Below, one piece after another: positions 1 through 5,348 of a DNA stretch of 5,365 nucleotides (the first letter of the stretch is position 1; each line of letters begins with the position of its first letter). Location: NCBI GenBank assembly GCA_021203115.1, contig JAJQBV010000200.1:1-5365 (forward strand), read 5' to 3'. This DNA is from Clostridiales bacterium. Its GTDB lineage: Bacteria > Bacillota > Clostridia > Lachnospirales > Lachnospiraceae. The position numbers and the translations under genes are program-made. The notes beneath the pieces are model-generated. The model saw nothing but the letters and a program-made list of their open reading frames with translations. It searched no databases and was not told where the DNA came from.

Positions 1-1124
1 CTGGAAACCAGATTGACCCGGTCGATCAATTTCTGCACGATCCGAAACTTCGGCATGGCGACGGCCACCAGACCGATAATCAGGCCGGTCATTGCCAGCG
101 CCGCTACCAGAATGATCCACGCCAGGCCGGTGTGAGAACTGAGCACCCGTATAATTCCGCCGATAGCAAGAATCGGTGCAAAGAGGACGATCCGCAGCAG
201 AATCACTGTCGTCATCTGCACCTGCTGGATATCATTGGTACACCGCGTGATCAGGGATGCTGTGCTGAAGCGGTCAACCTCGCTGTTTCCAAAGGAAAGC
301 ACCTTGCCGAATACCTGCTCACGCAGGCTTTTCGCCACCTTTGCGGTCGTCACACTGGCAAAATAGCAGGCCAGAATCGCTGCCACACTCATCAGAACTG
401 TCATGAGAATCATGTTCCGGCCAATCCGGAAGAGATACTGTCTCTGGATCTGATCCTGATCCACACCGATCTTTTCATACTCTGCGCTGACCTCCTGAAT
501 TGCGATGGAGGAGAAAATCAGTTCCCCGGAATCACCGTACTGCTCAGCCATCTCATCCGCTATCGAAAGCAGCGTATCGCTGCCCATCATTCCGGCTGCC
601 TCCATCATCTGCAGCAGGGAAAGCATATTTACGGTTTCCTCCCCGTCCTCATTTTCGGAGATATCCAGTTCCAGGCCCATCATGGCACCCAGTTCCTCCA
701 GAGAGACTTCAGCGAGCGCTCCTTCTTCCATAGCAAGCTGTTCTTCCATCATCTCTTTAAAGCTGTCCCCCGAGAGAGCGGAAAGCTGGTACACCAGAAC
801 CATGGGCGTCTGCAGTATGTCAGAAACCTCTTCCGTATCCGTGATATCCTCATCCAGATACCAGATGCCGTCCTCCAGAGTATAGGCATCCTCTATGGCT
901 GCCTGATCATCCTCATCCATAAACAGCATCAGATATTCCATTGTCTCCTCGCTGATCTGAACTGCGGCGGCATCCTCGATGCCGCCCTGCTCAATACCGA
1001 CATCCACAATGTCGCTGGTGTAAGCAGGCAGCGCCAGTGTACAGTACGCCTGTACAATCAGCAGGCAGATGATAATCAGGACTGCCGGAATATGATGTCT
1101 CAGGTTTTTCACCAGATTTTTCAT
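1..1124 (-). CDS. ABC exporter subunit, N-terminal part (runs off the window)
   Basis: This is the first 374 residues of an ABC-B type exporter half-transporter (membrane domain fused to an ATPase); the open frame continues past base 1, so the rest of the membrane domain and the whole ATPase domain are not visible. TM1 is about residues 13-35, TM2 about 235-257, TM3 about 304-327 and TM4 about 333-356. The stretch DRFSTASLITR (284-294) followed by TNDIQQVQ (297-304) is the typical cytoplasmic signature after TM2 of this family. Between TM1 and TM2 lies an extracellular insert of roughly 195 residues (36-230), far longer than the usual short loop, with about 51 Asp/Glu but only three Lys/Arg and 15 Met. 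Clostridial exporters of this kind usually work as heterodimers (BmrCD-like), so a partner gene may follow. The substrate (drug, peptide or lipid) cannot be told. The ATG at 1122-1124 is preceded by AAGGAG with 11-nt spacing. It is divergent from a TetR gene that probably regulates it. Confidence 0.9.
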   Translation of the reverse strand, partial: MKNLVKNLRHHIPAVLIIICLLIVQAYCTLALPAYTSDIVDVGIEQGGIEDAAAVQISEETMEYLMLFMDEDDQAAIEDAYTLEDGIWYLDEDITDTEEVSDILQTPMVLVYQLSALSGDSFKEMMEEQLAMEEGALAEVSLEELGAMMGLELDISENEDGEETVNMLSLLQMMEAAGMMGSDTLLSIADEMAEQYGDSGELIFSSIAIQEVSAEYEKIGVDQDQIQRQYLFRIGRNMILMTVLMSVAAILACYFASVTTAKVAKSLREQVFGKVLSFGNSEVDRFSTASLITRCTNDIQQVQMTTVILLRIVLFAPILAIGGIIRVLSSHTGLAWIILVAALAMTGLIIGLVAVAMPKFRIVQKLIDRVNLVS

Positions 1125-1135
1125 GATTTGATTTA

Positions 1136-1143
1136 CTCCTTTC
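1136..1143 (-). promoter_or_regulatory. ribosome binding site of the ABC exporter gene
   Basis: The minus strand reads GAAAGGAG here, a near-perfect Shine-Dalgarno sequence 11 nt before the ATG ending at 1122. The spacing is slightly long, but there is no better in-frame start nearby, and translation from this ATG gives a basic N-terminus leading straight into TM1. Confidence 0.75.
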
Positions 1144-1153
1144 TCACCGGCTC

Positions 1154-1175
1154 AATATCAGAAGAAAATGATATT
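1154..1175. repeat. 7-bp inverted repeat in the exporter leader
   Basis: AATATCA (1154-1160) and TGATATT (1169-1175) are perfect inverted repeats with an 8-base purine spacer. In the predicted exporter mRNA they would form a weak A/U-rich hairpin about 10 nt before the ribosome binding site. On DNA they could be a protein-binding palindrome. It is too weak and lacks the T-run needed for a terminator. Function is unknown and the match could be chance in AT-rich DNA. Confidence 0.35.
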
Positions 1176-1181
1176 CGCCAG

Positions 1182-1210
1182 TTGATTTTTATACTTTTGT
1201 GTATTATAAT
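1182..1210 (+). promoter_or_regulatory. possible distal promoter of the TetR gene
   Basis: Plus-strand TTGATT (1182-1187), 17-bp spacer, TATAAT (1205-1210). If used, the TetR mRNA would have a leader of about 130 nt that contains both candidate operators. It is an alternative to the proximal promoter at 1295-1323. The -10 here is partly a by-product of the self-complementary sequence TATTATAATA (1202-1211) that also serves the exporter promoter, so this site is less certain. Confidence 0.35.
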
Positions 1211-1230
1211 ACCTGTGTTACCAATTTCAA
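1203..1230 (-). promoter_or_regulatory. predicted sigma-A promoter of the ABC exporter gene
   Basis: On the minus strand a -35 TTGAAA (1225-1230) is followed by a 16-bp spacer and a perfect -10 TATAAT (1203-1208). The start of transcription would fall near 1196, giving a leader of about 70 nt. The -35 is flanked by a direct repeat TTACCA (1218-1223 and 1231-1236 on the plus strand), a possible extra regulator site. The -10 overlaps a plus-strand TATAAT, so initiation in the two directions should compete. Confidence 0.65.
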
Positions 1231-1261
1231 TTACCAGTGTTGCGGAACTGGGCATTATGAA

Positions 1262-1282
1262 ACACATTTCCGTAAAATGTGT
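1262..1282. promoter_or_regulatory. candidate operator 1 (perfect 8-bp inverted repeat)
   Basis: ACACATTT (1262-1269) and AAATGTGT (1275-1282) are exact inverted repeats separated by five bases, a 21-bp palindrome centred on 1272. Size and symmetry suit a dimeric helix-turn-helix regulator such as the TetR protein encoded just downstream. It lies between the TetR and exporter genes and directly abuts a second palindrome. It could also form an RNA hairpin if the distal TetR promoter is used, but no T-run follows. Confidence 0.55.
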
Positions 1283-1309
1283 CGTAATTCTGTTTTGAAC
1301 ACAATTACG
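1283..1309. promoter_or_regulatory. candidate operator 2 (27-bp imperfect palindrome over the TetR -35)
   Basis: CGTAATT (1283-1289) mirrors AATTACG (1303-1309), and inside it TGTT (1291-1294) mirrors AACA (1298-1301). Eleven of the 13 symmetric pairs match around base 1296. The palindrome covers the -35 element of the proximal TetR promoter, the position expected for autorepression. CAATTAC, part of the right arm (1302-1308), recurs at 1314-1320 and also occurs at 1228-1234 over the exporter -35. Binding by the neighbouring TetR protein is an inference. Confidence 0.55.
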
Positions 1310-1323
1310 GCTGCAATTACAAT
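1295..1323 (+). promoter_or_regulatory. predicted proximal promoter of the TetR gene
   Basis: Plus-strand TTGAAC (1295-1300), 17-bp spacer, TACAAT (1318-1323). Transcription would start near 1330, only a few bases before the ribosome binding site AAGGAG (1332-1337), so the leader would be about 15 nt. The -35 lies inside the 27-bp palindrome, which fits repression by the TetR protein. Confidence 0.5.
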
Positions 1324-1344
1324 ACGAATTTAAGGAGTAAAAAC

Positions 1345-1947
1345 ATGCAGAGGAAACCGGACCGCAGGATAAAGAAAACAAAAGTATCCCTGCACAATGC
1401 GTTTTATGAATTGTTAAAGACAAAAAATTATAGCGACATCACGGTAAAAGAGCTGGCAGACAGGGCGGACATCACGAGAAAAACTTTCTATCTCCACTAC
1501 AATACGCTAGACGATCTTCTCTGGGAATTTCTGACCACCTATTACGACGACATCCGTGAACAGATCGGGGGAATTGATTTGTTTTCGCCGGATTTCAACT
1601 ATCTGGCATTTTTCACAAAAATCCGAAATTTATTTGAGGAACATAAAGATCTGTGCCAGAAGCTGATGAGTGATCAGAATTCCCGCTATGTGATGCAGCG
1701 GGCAATGGAAGAAAACGAGAATAAGACTTTTGAACAGGTGAAAACCCTGTTTGACATGAAACCGGAGGTTCTGAATATCTATTTCCACTATTATACGCGG
1801 GGAATCACCGGAACTTTTCTGGAATGGTTTACGAATTCGGATGCTCTGTCGCTGGAAAAATATGTCGATACAATAAAAAATATCAACCTCCAGATGCGGC
1901 AGGCGCTGCTGCCGTACAGGAAGGATGATACTTCTTCCGAAAAATAA
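1345..1947 (+). CDS. TetR/AcrR-family transcriptional regulator
   Basis: A 200-residue protein of typical TetR length. The N-terminal DNA-binding domain spans about residues 8-55: helix 1 near 12-25 (VSLHNAFYELL), then the helix-turn-helix TVKELADRADITRKTFYLHY (33-52), ending with the usual Asp-Asp-Leu-Leu start of helix 4. The remainder (60-190) is the alpha-helical ligand and dimer domain. It resembles the C-terminal region common in Clostridia regulators (TetR_C_7/DhaS-like), an assignment from memory. The ATG at 1345 follows AAGGAG with 7-nt spacing. The gene is divergent from the ABC exporter gene across a 220-bp region with two candidate operators, so local repression of exporter and self, relieved by an exported compound, is the simplest role. 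The inducer is unknown. The stop codon lies inside the A/T tract of the terminator between this gene and the tRNA. Confidence 0.9.
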   Translation: MQRKPDRRIKKTKVSLHNAFYELLKTKNYSDITVKELADRADITRKTFYLHYNTLDDLLWEFLTTYYDDIREQIGGIDLFSPDFNYLAFFTKIRNLFEEHKDLCQKLMSDQNSRYVMQRAMEENENKTFEQVKTLFDMKPEVLNIYFHYYTRGITGTFLEWFTNSDALSLEKYVDTIKNINLQMRQALLPYRKDDTSSEK

Positions 1948-1987
1948 AAACCGCCGAAGACACTGACCCTGATCCATGTTTTCGGCG
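1946..1987 (-). terminator. factor-independent terminator after tRNA-Arg, probably bidirectional
   Basis: Arms 1952-1962 (CGCCGAAGACA) and 1977-1987 (TGTTTTCGGCG) pair over 11 bp with one G-T wobble and a 14-base loop. On the minus strand the hairpin is followed by G, five T, A and four T, a strong terminator 10 bases past the tRNA 3' end. On the plus strand it is followed by ATTTT, so it may also end the TetR transcript. Confidence 0.8.
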
Positions 1988-1996
1988 ATTTTCCAG

Positions 1997-2070
1997 CGTT
2001 CCCGAGGTGATTCGAACACCCGACCTACCGCTTAGGAGGCGGTCGCTCTATCCGGCTGAGCTACGGAAAC
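1997..2070 (-). tRNA. tRNA-Arg (anticodon CCT)
   Basis: A complete 74-nt cloverleaf reads on the minus strand. The acceptor stem pairs GTTTCCG with CGGGAAC (one G-U), the D arm is GCTC/GAGC, and the anticodon stem is ACCGC/GCGGT around the loop CTCCTAA. The variable loop has five bases, and the T arm is GGGTG/CACCT around TTCGAAT. Anticodon CCT reads the arginine codon AGG. The discriminator base is G. The 3' CCA is not encoded, so it must be added by tRNA nucleotidyltransferase. It has its own promoter and terminator and lies 83 bp beyond the end of the segregation gene cluster. Confidence 0.96.
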
Positions 2071-2106
2071 ATTACGATAAACCAGTTCCGAATCGAAACC
2101 TTTTCT

Positions 2107-2135
2107 ATTCTACTCAGGTTTCCCTCTTTTGTCAA
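2107..2135 (-). promoter_or_regulatory. promoter of tRNA-Arg
   Basis: The minus strand has a perfect -35 TTGACA (2130-2135), a 17-bp spacer and TAGAAT (2107-2112) as the -10, one base from consensus. Transcription would start near 2100 and give a 5' leader of about 30 nt before the tRNA. No convincing terminator lies between the upstream gene (stop at 2154) and this promoter, so operon read-through into the tRNA is also possible. Confidence 0.8.
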
Positions 2136-2153
2136 TCGCATTTTCCTGCGTTT

Positions 2154-3038
2154 CTAATACCCGAAATTCAGATGCCCCTGCATCCAGACCCGCCCCTTGA
2201 AGCGGCGGCCGACCGCAGGCTCTCCGAGAAGATCCCGCTCGTTAATGCAGACATCAAATTTCATATCGTTGCACAAGAGCGTCAAAACCCATACATTTTC
2301 CCGGCTGATCGTATTTGTTACCATGTAAAAATTCAAAATTTCCCCGATTACGGTGTACTGGTCACTCTCAACCCCATACGGAATGATGCTGCTCTCCACA
2401 ATACTCAGCACATCCTCCTTCATTGCGCGGCGCGTAACGGACGCGTAAAGATCCATGTCGCTCAGTGTGAGATTCTCCATGGCGGACGGATCGCCGTCTC
2501 TGGCCTGCATCATCAGATCTCTCCGCTGCTTCGATGATTTCTGCTTGATATCGGCCAGCTTTTTCGTCTTCATGATCGGCAGGAGTATTTTCCCGCTGCA
2601 GGCCAGACCCGAAAGCACAGCGTTTTCAGAGAAAACGTCCTGCCCGCCGCGGCGAAGCTCGCGCAGCACATCCGCCACATTATTGACATAGAAAATCAGC
2701 GGAATTCCCATCTTCAGCTCGTCGCAAATCCCGAAAAAGGATTCGCTGTCCGCATGCCGCTCCACCTCAACCAACTCCTTGGTCGTGATACTGGAGCCGC
2801 GAAAAAAGGGAAAATAATATTCCATCCGGAGCCGGTCGTCTTCCGAAAAGCTCCCGAACACGCAGATACCCATATCCTCCGCTATATGGCGCGTAAAACA
2901 TACCACTTCATTTCCATAAGAATCGCAGTCCGACATTCTGCCATCCGAATGGCGAATCGCCTCATCCAAAAGGGAATACAGATCTGCATTCTCCTGCATC
3001 TGTGAAAAACCGATTGATCTCAAAAAACTGTGAATCAT
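2154..3038 (-). CDS. DUF3881 family protein of unknown function
   Basis: The protein has 294 residues from the preferred start and no signal peptide or transmembrane helix, so it is probably cytoplasmic. I recognise it as the DUF3881 family found in Lachnospiraceae and relatives; no function is established. Visible landmarks are the N-terminus MIHSFLRSIGFS, EYYFPFFRG (73-81), an EVERHADSESFFGICDE stretch (91-107), GIPLIFYVNN (111-120), a basic linker near 157-173, and a C-terminal segment FDVCINERDLLGEPAVGRRF (261-280) followed by VWMQG (284-288). The ATG at 3036-3038 is chosen because AGGA sits 8 nt upstream. An earlier in-frame ATG at 3060-3062 would add eight basic residues, overlap the upstream gene by 14 bp, and has a GAAGG motif touching the ATG with no spacing. 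It is the last protein gene of the parA-parB-DUF4446 cluster; a link to segregation or cell-cycle work rests on position only. Confidence 0.82.
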   Translation of the reverse strand: MIHSFLRSIGFSQMQENADLYSLLDEAIRHSDGRMSDCDSYGNEVVCFTRHIAEDMGICVFGSFSEDDRLRMEYYFPFFRGSSITTKELVEVERHADSESFFGICDELKMGIPLIFYVNNVADVLRELRRGGQDVFSENAVLSGLACSGKILLPIMKTKKLADIKQKSSKQRRDLMMQARDGDPSAMENLTLSDMDLYASVTRRAMKEDVLSIVESSIIPYGVESDQYTVIGEILNFYMVTNTISRENVWVLTLLCNDMKFDVCINERDLLGEPAVGRRFKGRVWMQGHLNFGY

Positions 3039-3041
3039 ACG

Positions 3042-3050
3042 CCTTGTCCT
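3042..3050 (-). promoter_or_regulatory. ribosome binding site deciding the DUF3881 start
   Basis: The minus strand reads AGGACAAGG. Its AGGA is 8 nt and its AAGG 3 nt before the ATG at 3036-3038. It overlaps the TAG stop of the upstream gene, as expected for translational coupling, and supports the shorter start over the ATG at 3060-3062. Confidence 0.65.
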
Positions 3051-3573
3051 AATTATTTTCATCCTTCAGCGCCATATCCAGCGCTTCTCTCTCTTCATCC
3101 GCCAGCATAATAATCGGATTCCCGTCAATTACTTCCTTAATATAAGTAAAACATCCCTCACGGCTGTGCATGGCATTCAGAATAAACCCGTCATTTTTCC
3201 GATTCAGAAGCGCCAGTGAGAAGGACAGCTTCCCGCCCATCTCCTCAAACGCATTGTATTTCACCAGGCCGATCTTCTGATAGGTGTGATCCAGATGATC
3301 CATGATGATCTGAATCTGTTCCTTATTTTCTTCCTCGGCATCCATCAGATGCTCCACCTGCTTTAAGCGGCTCTGAAGAATATTTTCCAGAGACTGACCG
3401 TTTTTCCCCTCCATAAACAGTTTATAGCTTTTTCGCATCTTCGTTGTCTTAACCGCATTTACCAAAACGATGATCAGAAGTATCACCACAATTACGGCAA
3501 GCCCAAGCACGAATGCGTCCGCGGGGATGCCTGTCATCTCTTCCAAATCCAGACTATATAAAAAATCTATCAT
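3049..3573 (-). CDS. DUF4446 family membrane-anchored protein
   Basis: A 174-residue protein with a short N-terminal segment, one transmembrane helix (about 20-41, FVLGLAVIVVILLIIVLVNAV) and a basic stretch KTTKMRKSYK just after it, so the C-terminal part should face the cytoplasm. Residues about 60-100 are charged and likely form a coiled coil. They lead to the conserved block KYNAFEEMGG (105-114) then LSFSLALL (116-123), which I recognise as DUF4446, a family often encoded directly after parB in Firmicutes. No biochemical role is established. An anchor or adaptor linking segregation proteins to the membrane is only a guess from topology and position. The ATG follows parB by 28 bp, with GAGGA about 6 nt upstream. 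The stop TAG overlaps the next gene's ribosome binding site. Confidence 0.87.
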   Translation of the reverse strand: MIDFLYSLDLEEMTGIPADAFVLGLAVIVVILLIIVLVNAVKTTKMRKSYKLFMEGKNGQSLENILQSRLKQVEHLMDAEEENKEQIQIIMDHLDHTYQKIGLVKYNAFEEMGGKLSFSLALLNRKNDGFILNAMHSREGCFTYIKEVIDGNPIIMLADEEREALDMALKDENN

Positions 3574-3601
3574 TTTTTCCTCTTTTCTTATCGGTCTGTG
3601 T

Positions 3602-4513
3602 TCATTTCTCTATGCTTTGAACCATCTGTAAAATTCTGTCCAGCTCGTCCTGAGAATAGTATTCGATTTCTATTTTCCCTGTATCCCTGTTTTTCTGGTG
3701 AATTTCCACCTTTGTTCCGAAAATCTGCTTCATTTGCTCTGCAATATTATCACAGATAGTGAGAAATGTCTCGTCAATCTCTTCCTTTTTTTTCTGTTTT
3801 GTCTTTTCGCCGCGTTTCAGGATGCTCTTTACCAGCTTTTCCGTCTCACGCACGCTCAGATTCTTCTCGATAATCTGTTTTGCAGCTGCAATCTGCCCCT
3901 CAGGTGTCTCAATGGAAATCAGGCATCGGGCGTGTCCGTTGGTCAGTCTGCCATCGATCACCATCTGCTGCACTTCCTCACACAGCTTCAGCAGGCGCAG
4001 CGCATTGGTAACCGCTGTCCGACTCTTGGATACTCGATTCGCACCCTCCTCCTGCTTCAGGCCGAATTCCTCCAGAAGGCGCTGATATGCCTGCGCCTCC
4101 TCAATCGGGTTTAAATCCTCTCTCTGAATATTCTCAATCAGAGACATCTCCATGACTTCCCGGTCGGAAATATCCCGGATAATCACCGGAACCTCCTTCA
4201 GTCCGGCCATTTTCGCCGCTCTCCACCGTCTCTCACCGGCAATAATCTCGTAATAATCCTTCTTATCCTGAACAATCAGAGGCTGAATAATCCCATATTG
4301 CCGGATGGAATCCGCAAGCTCCGCCAAGCCGTCTTCATTAAAATATTTGCGCGGCTGCTCCCGATTCGGCTCCACCTGAGAAATCCGCAGTGTGGAAACC
4401 GGTTCCCTGTCCGAATTACCCGCCGGGATCCCGTGATTTAACTGATTTGTGTTCACTTTGTTTGTAATGAGAGAGTCAAGACCCTTCCCCAGTCCGCTTT
4501 TCTTTGCAGCCAT
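3602..4513 (-). CDS. parB: chromosome partitioning protein ParB (Spo0J)
   Basis: A 303-residue, full-length chromosomal ParB, the CTP-dependent DNA clamp that loads at parS, slides along nearby DNA and recruits SMC and ParA. The N-terminal tail carries GLGKGLDSLI (8-17), the short basic motif that stimulates the ParA ATPase. The N-terminal domain (about 41-135) has GERRWRAA (93-100), the arginine-rich CTP-binding box, and ENIQREDLNPIEEA (127-140), the second nucleotide-contact motif. The helix-turn-helix parS-reading domain follows (about 150-205, with SKSRTAVTNALRLLKL and NGHA). A basic linker KRGEKTKQKKKEE (233-245) leads to a C-terminal dimerisation domain ending in EIEYYSQDELDRIL. Gly157 in the first helix of the HTH replaces the hydrophobic residue usual in EE(L/I/V)A. 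The ATG follows the parA stop by one base, with AGAGAGGA upstream, so translation is coupled. Confidence 0.97.
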   Translation of the reverse strand: MAAKKSGLGKGLDSLITNKVNTNQLNHGIPAGNSDREPVSTLRISQVEPNREQPRKYFNEDGLAELADSIRQYGIIQPLIVQDKKDYYEIIAGERRWRAAKMAGLKEVPVIIRDISDREVMEMSLIENIQREDLNPIEEAQAYQRLLEEFGLKQEEGANRVSKSRTAVTNALRLLKLCEEVQQMVIDGRLTNGHARCLISIETPEGQIAAAKQIIEKNLSVRETEKLVKSILKRGEKTKQKKKEEIDETFLTICDNIAEQMKQIFGTKVEIHQKNRDTGKIEIEYYSQDELDRILQMVQSIEK

Positions 4514-4514
4514 A

Positions 4515-5282
4515 TCACTGTTCCTCTCTCTCCGTCACTTCTTTTGCCAGCATGCGGTAGCTCTCCGCGCCGGCGGATTTTGAATCATAGATATTGATGG
4601 GCAGTCCGTGGCTCGGCGCCTCCGCCAACCTGACATTTCTCGGAATGATCGTCTTATAAATCGTCGTGTCTAAATTATTCTTTACATTCTCCACAACCTG
4701 AAGAGAGAGATTCGTCCTTGCATCGTACATGGTAAAAACCACACCCTCCATCTTCAGCCCCGGATTCAGCCGCTGCTGTACGAGTTCAATCGTATACATT
4801 AGCTGGCTCAGCCCCTCCAAAGCATAATATTCACACTGAATCGGCACCAATACCGTATCCGCTGTCGTCATCGCGTTAATCGTCAGCATGCTCAAAGAGG
4901 GAGGACAGTCAATCAGAATATAATCATAGTCATCCCGAATATAGTCGATCTCATTCTTTAACACATACTCCCTGTCCGTGACATTCAAAAGCTCAATTTC
5001 CGCCCCTGCCAGATTTACATTGGATCCAATCACATCAAGATTCTCTATCTTTGTATGTATCACCGCATCGGAAACAGAACATCCACCCAAGATCAACTCA
5101 TAAACCGTGTTTGTACACTCGTCCTTATCAATTCCGATCCCGCTGCTCGTATTTCCCTGCGGATCCATATCAATCGTCAATACTTTTTTCCCGAGCTCCG
5201 CCAGACATGCCGATAAATTGATCGTTGTCGTCGTCTTCCCGACTCCACCTTTTTGATTCGCAATCGCAATGATTCTTCCCAT
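4515..5282 (-). CDS. parA: chromosome partitioning ATPase ParA (Soj)
   Basis: A 255-residue ParA/MinD-superfamily ATPase of the short chromosomal (Soj) type, with no N-terminal HTH extension. It forms ATP-dependent dimers that bind DNA non-specifically and is reset by ParB. In Bacillus subtilis Soj also controls DnaA. The deviant Walker A KGGVGKTTT (11-19) has the signature Lys11 and catalytic Lys16. Walker A' is DMDPQGN (38-44), and Walker B ILIDCPPS (122-129) has Asp125. The segment IPRNVRLAEAPSHG (213-226) contains the conserved arginines of the DNA-binding surface. The ATG has AAGGAG 8 nt upstream. It is the first gene of the cluster, directly downstream of a promoter and a parS site. All key residues are present and the length is normal. 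Confidence 0.97.
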   Translation of the reverse strand: MGRIIAIANQKGGVGKTTTTINLSACLAELGKKVLTIDMDPQGNTSSGIGIDKDECTNTVYELILGGCSVSDAVIHTKIENLDVIGSNVNLAGAEIELLNVTDREYVLKNEIDYIRDDYDYILIDCPPSLSMLTINAMTTADTVLVPIQCEYYALEGLSQLMYTIELVQQRLNPGLKMEGVVFTMYDARTNLSLQVVENVKNNLDTTIYKTIIPRNVRLAEAPSHGLPINIYDSKSAGAESYRMLAKEVTEREEQ

Positions 5283-5290
5283 CTTTCTTA

Positions 5291-5340
5291 CTCCTTGTCA
5301 GTCTGATAATGAGTATACCATGTTTCTACTCCTATATCCA
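5291..5340 (-). promoter_or_regulatory. parA operon promoter and ribosome binding site
   Basis: On the minus strand: -35 TGGATA (5335-5340), a 17-bp spacer, and -10 TATACT (5312-5317) preceded by TGG, an extended -10 that compensates for the weak -35. Transcription would start near 5305, giving a leader of about 22 nt with AAGGAG (5291-5296) as ribosome binding site. The -35 begins only 8 bp from the parS site, so ParB bound there could affect initiation. Confidence 0.65.
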
Positions 5341-5348
5341 GACCCAAA

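Noticed and set aside
505..885. Plus-strand frame encoding a serine-rich 126-residue protein
   Set aside because: The Ser-rich composition is the antisense reading of the acidic, Glu-rich exporter insert (GAG/GAA/GGA codons read backwards). No independent evidence supports it.
132..1298. Long plus-strand open frame of 388 codons
   Set aside because: It lies antisense to the ABC exporter gene, runs through the intergenic promoter region, lacks a good ribosome binding site, and its His/Cys/Gln-rich translation has no recognisable domain. The minus-strand frame has TM helices and the exporter signature.
1133..1423. Minus-strand frame of 96 codons across the divergent promoter region
   Set aside because: It overlaps the start of the TetR gene and all the predicted promoters and palindromes, and the translation is cysteine-rich without a recognisable family.
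1997..2016. Duplicated tRNA 3' end as an attachment site
   Set aside because: I looked for a second copy of the tRNA 3' segment in the window and saw none, and no integrase gene is present, so an att site cannot be claimed from this sequence.
1630..2019. Minus-strand frame of 129 codons
   Set aside because: It is antisense to the TetR gene and begins inside the tRNA-Arg gene.
2137..2150. Short inverted repeat CGCA/TGCG after the DUF3881 stop, as an operon terminator
   Set aside because: Only four base pairs and no T-run. The operon more likely ends at the terminator beyond the tRNA.
2007..2537. Plus-strand frame of 176 codons starting in the tRNA
   Set aside because: It starts inside the tRNA antisense strand and continues as the antisense of the DUF3881 gene, with no ribosome binding site.
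3698..4114. Plus-strand frames antisense to parB
   Set aside because: parB is complete with all family motifs on the other strand; the plus-strand translations are low-complexity Leu/Cys/Ser-rich.
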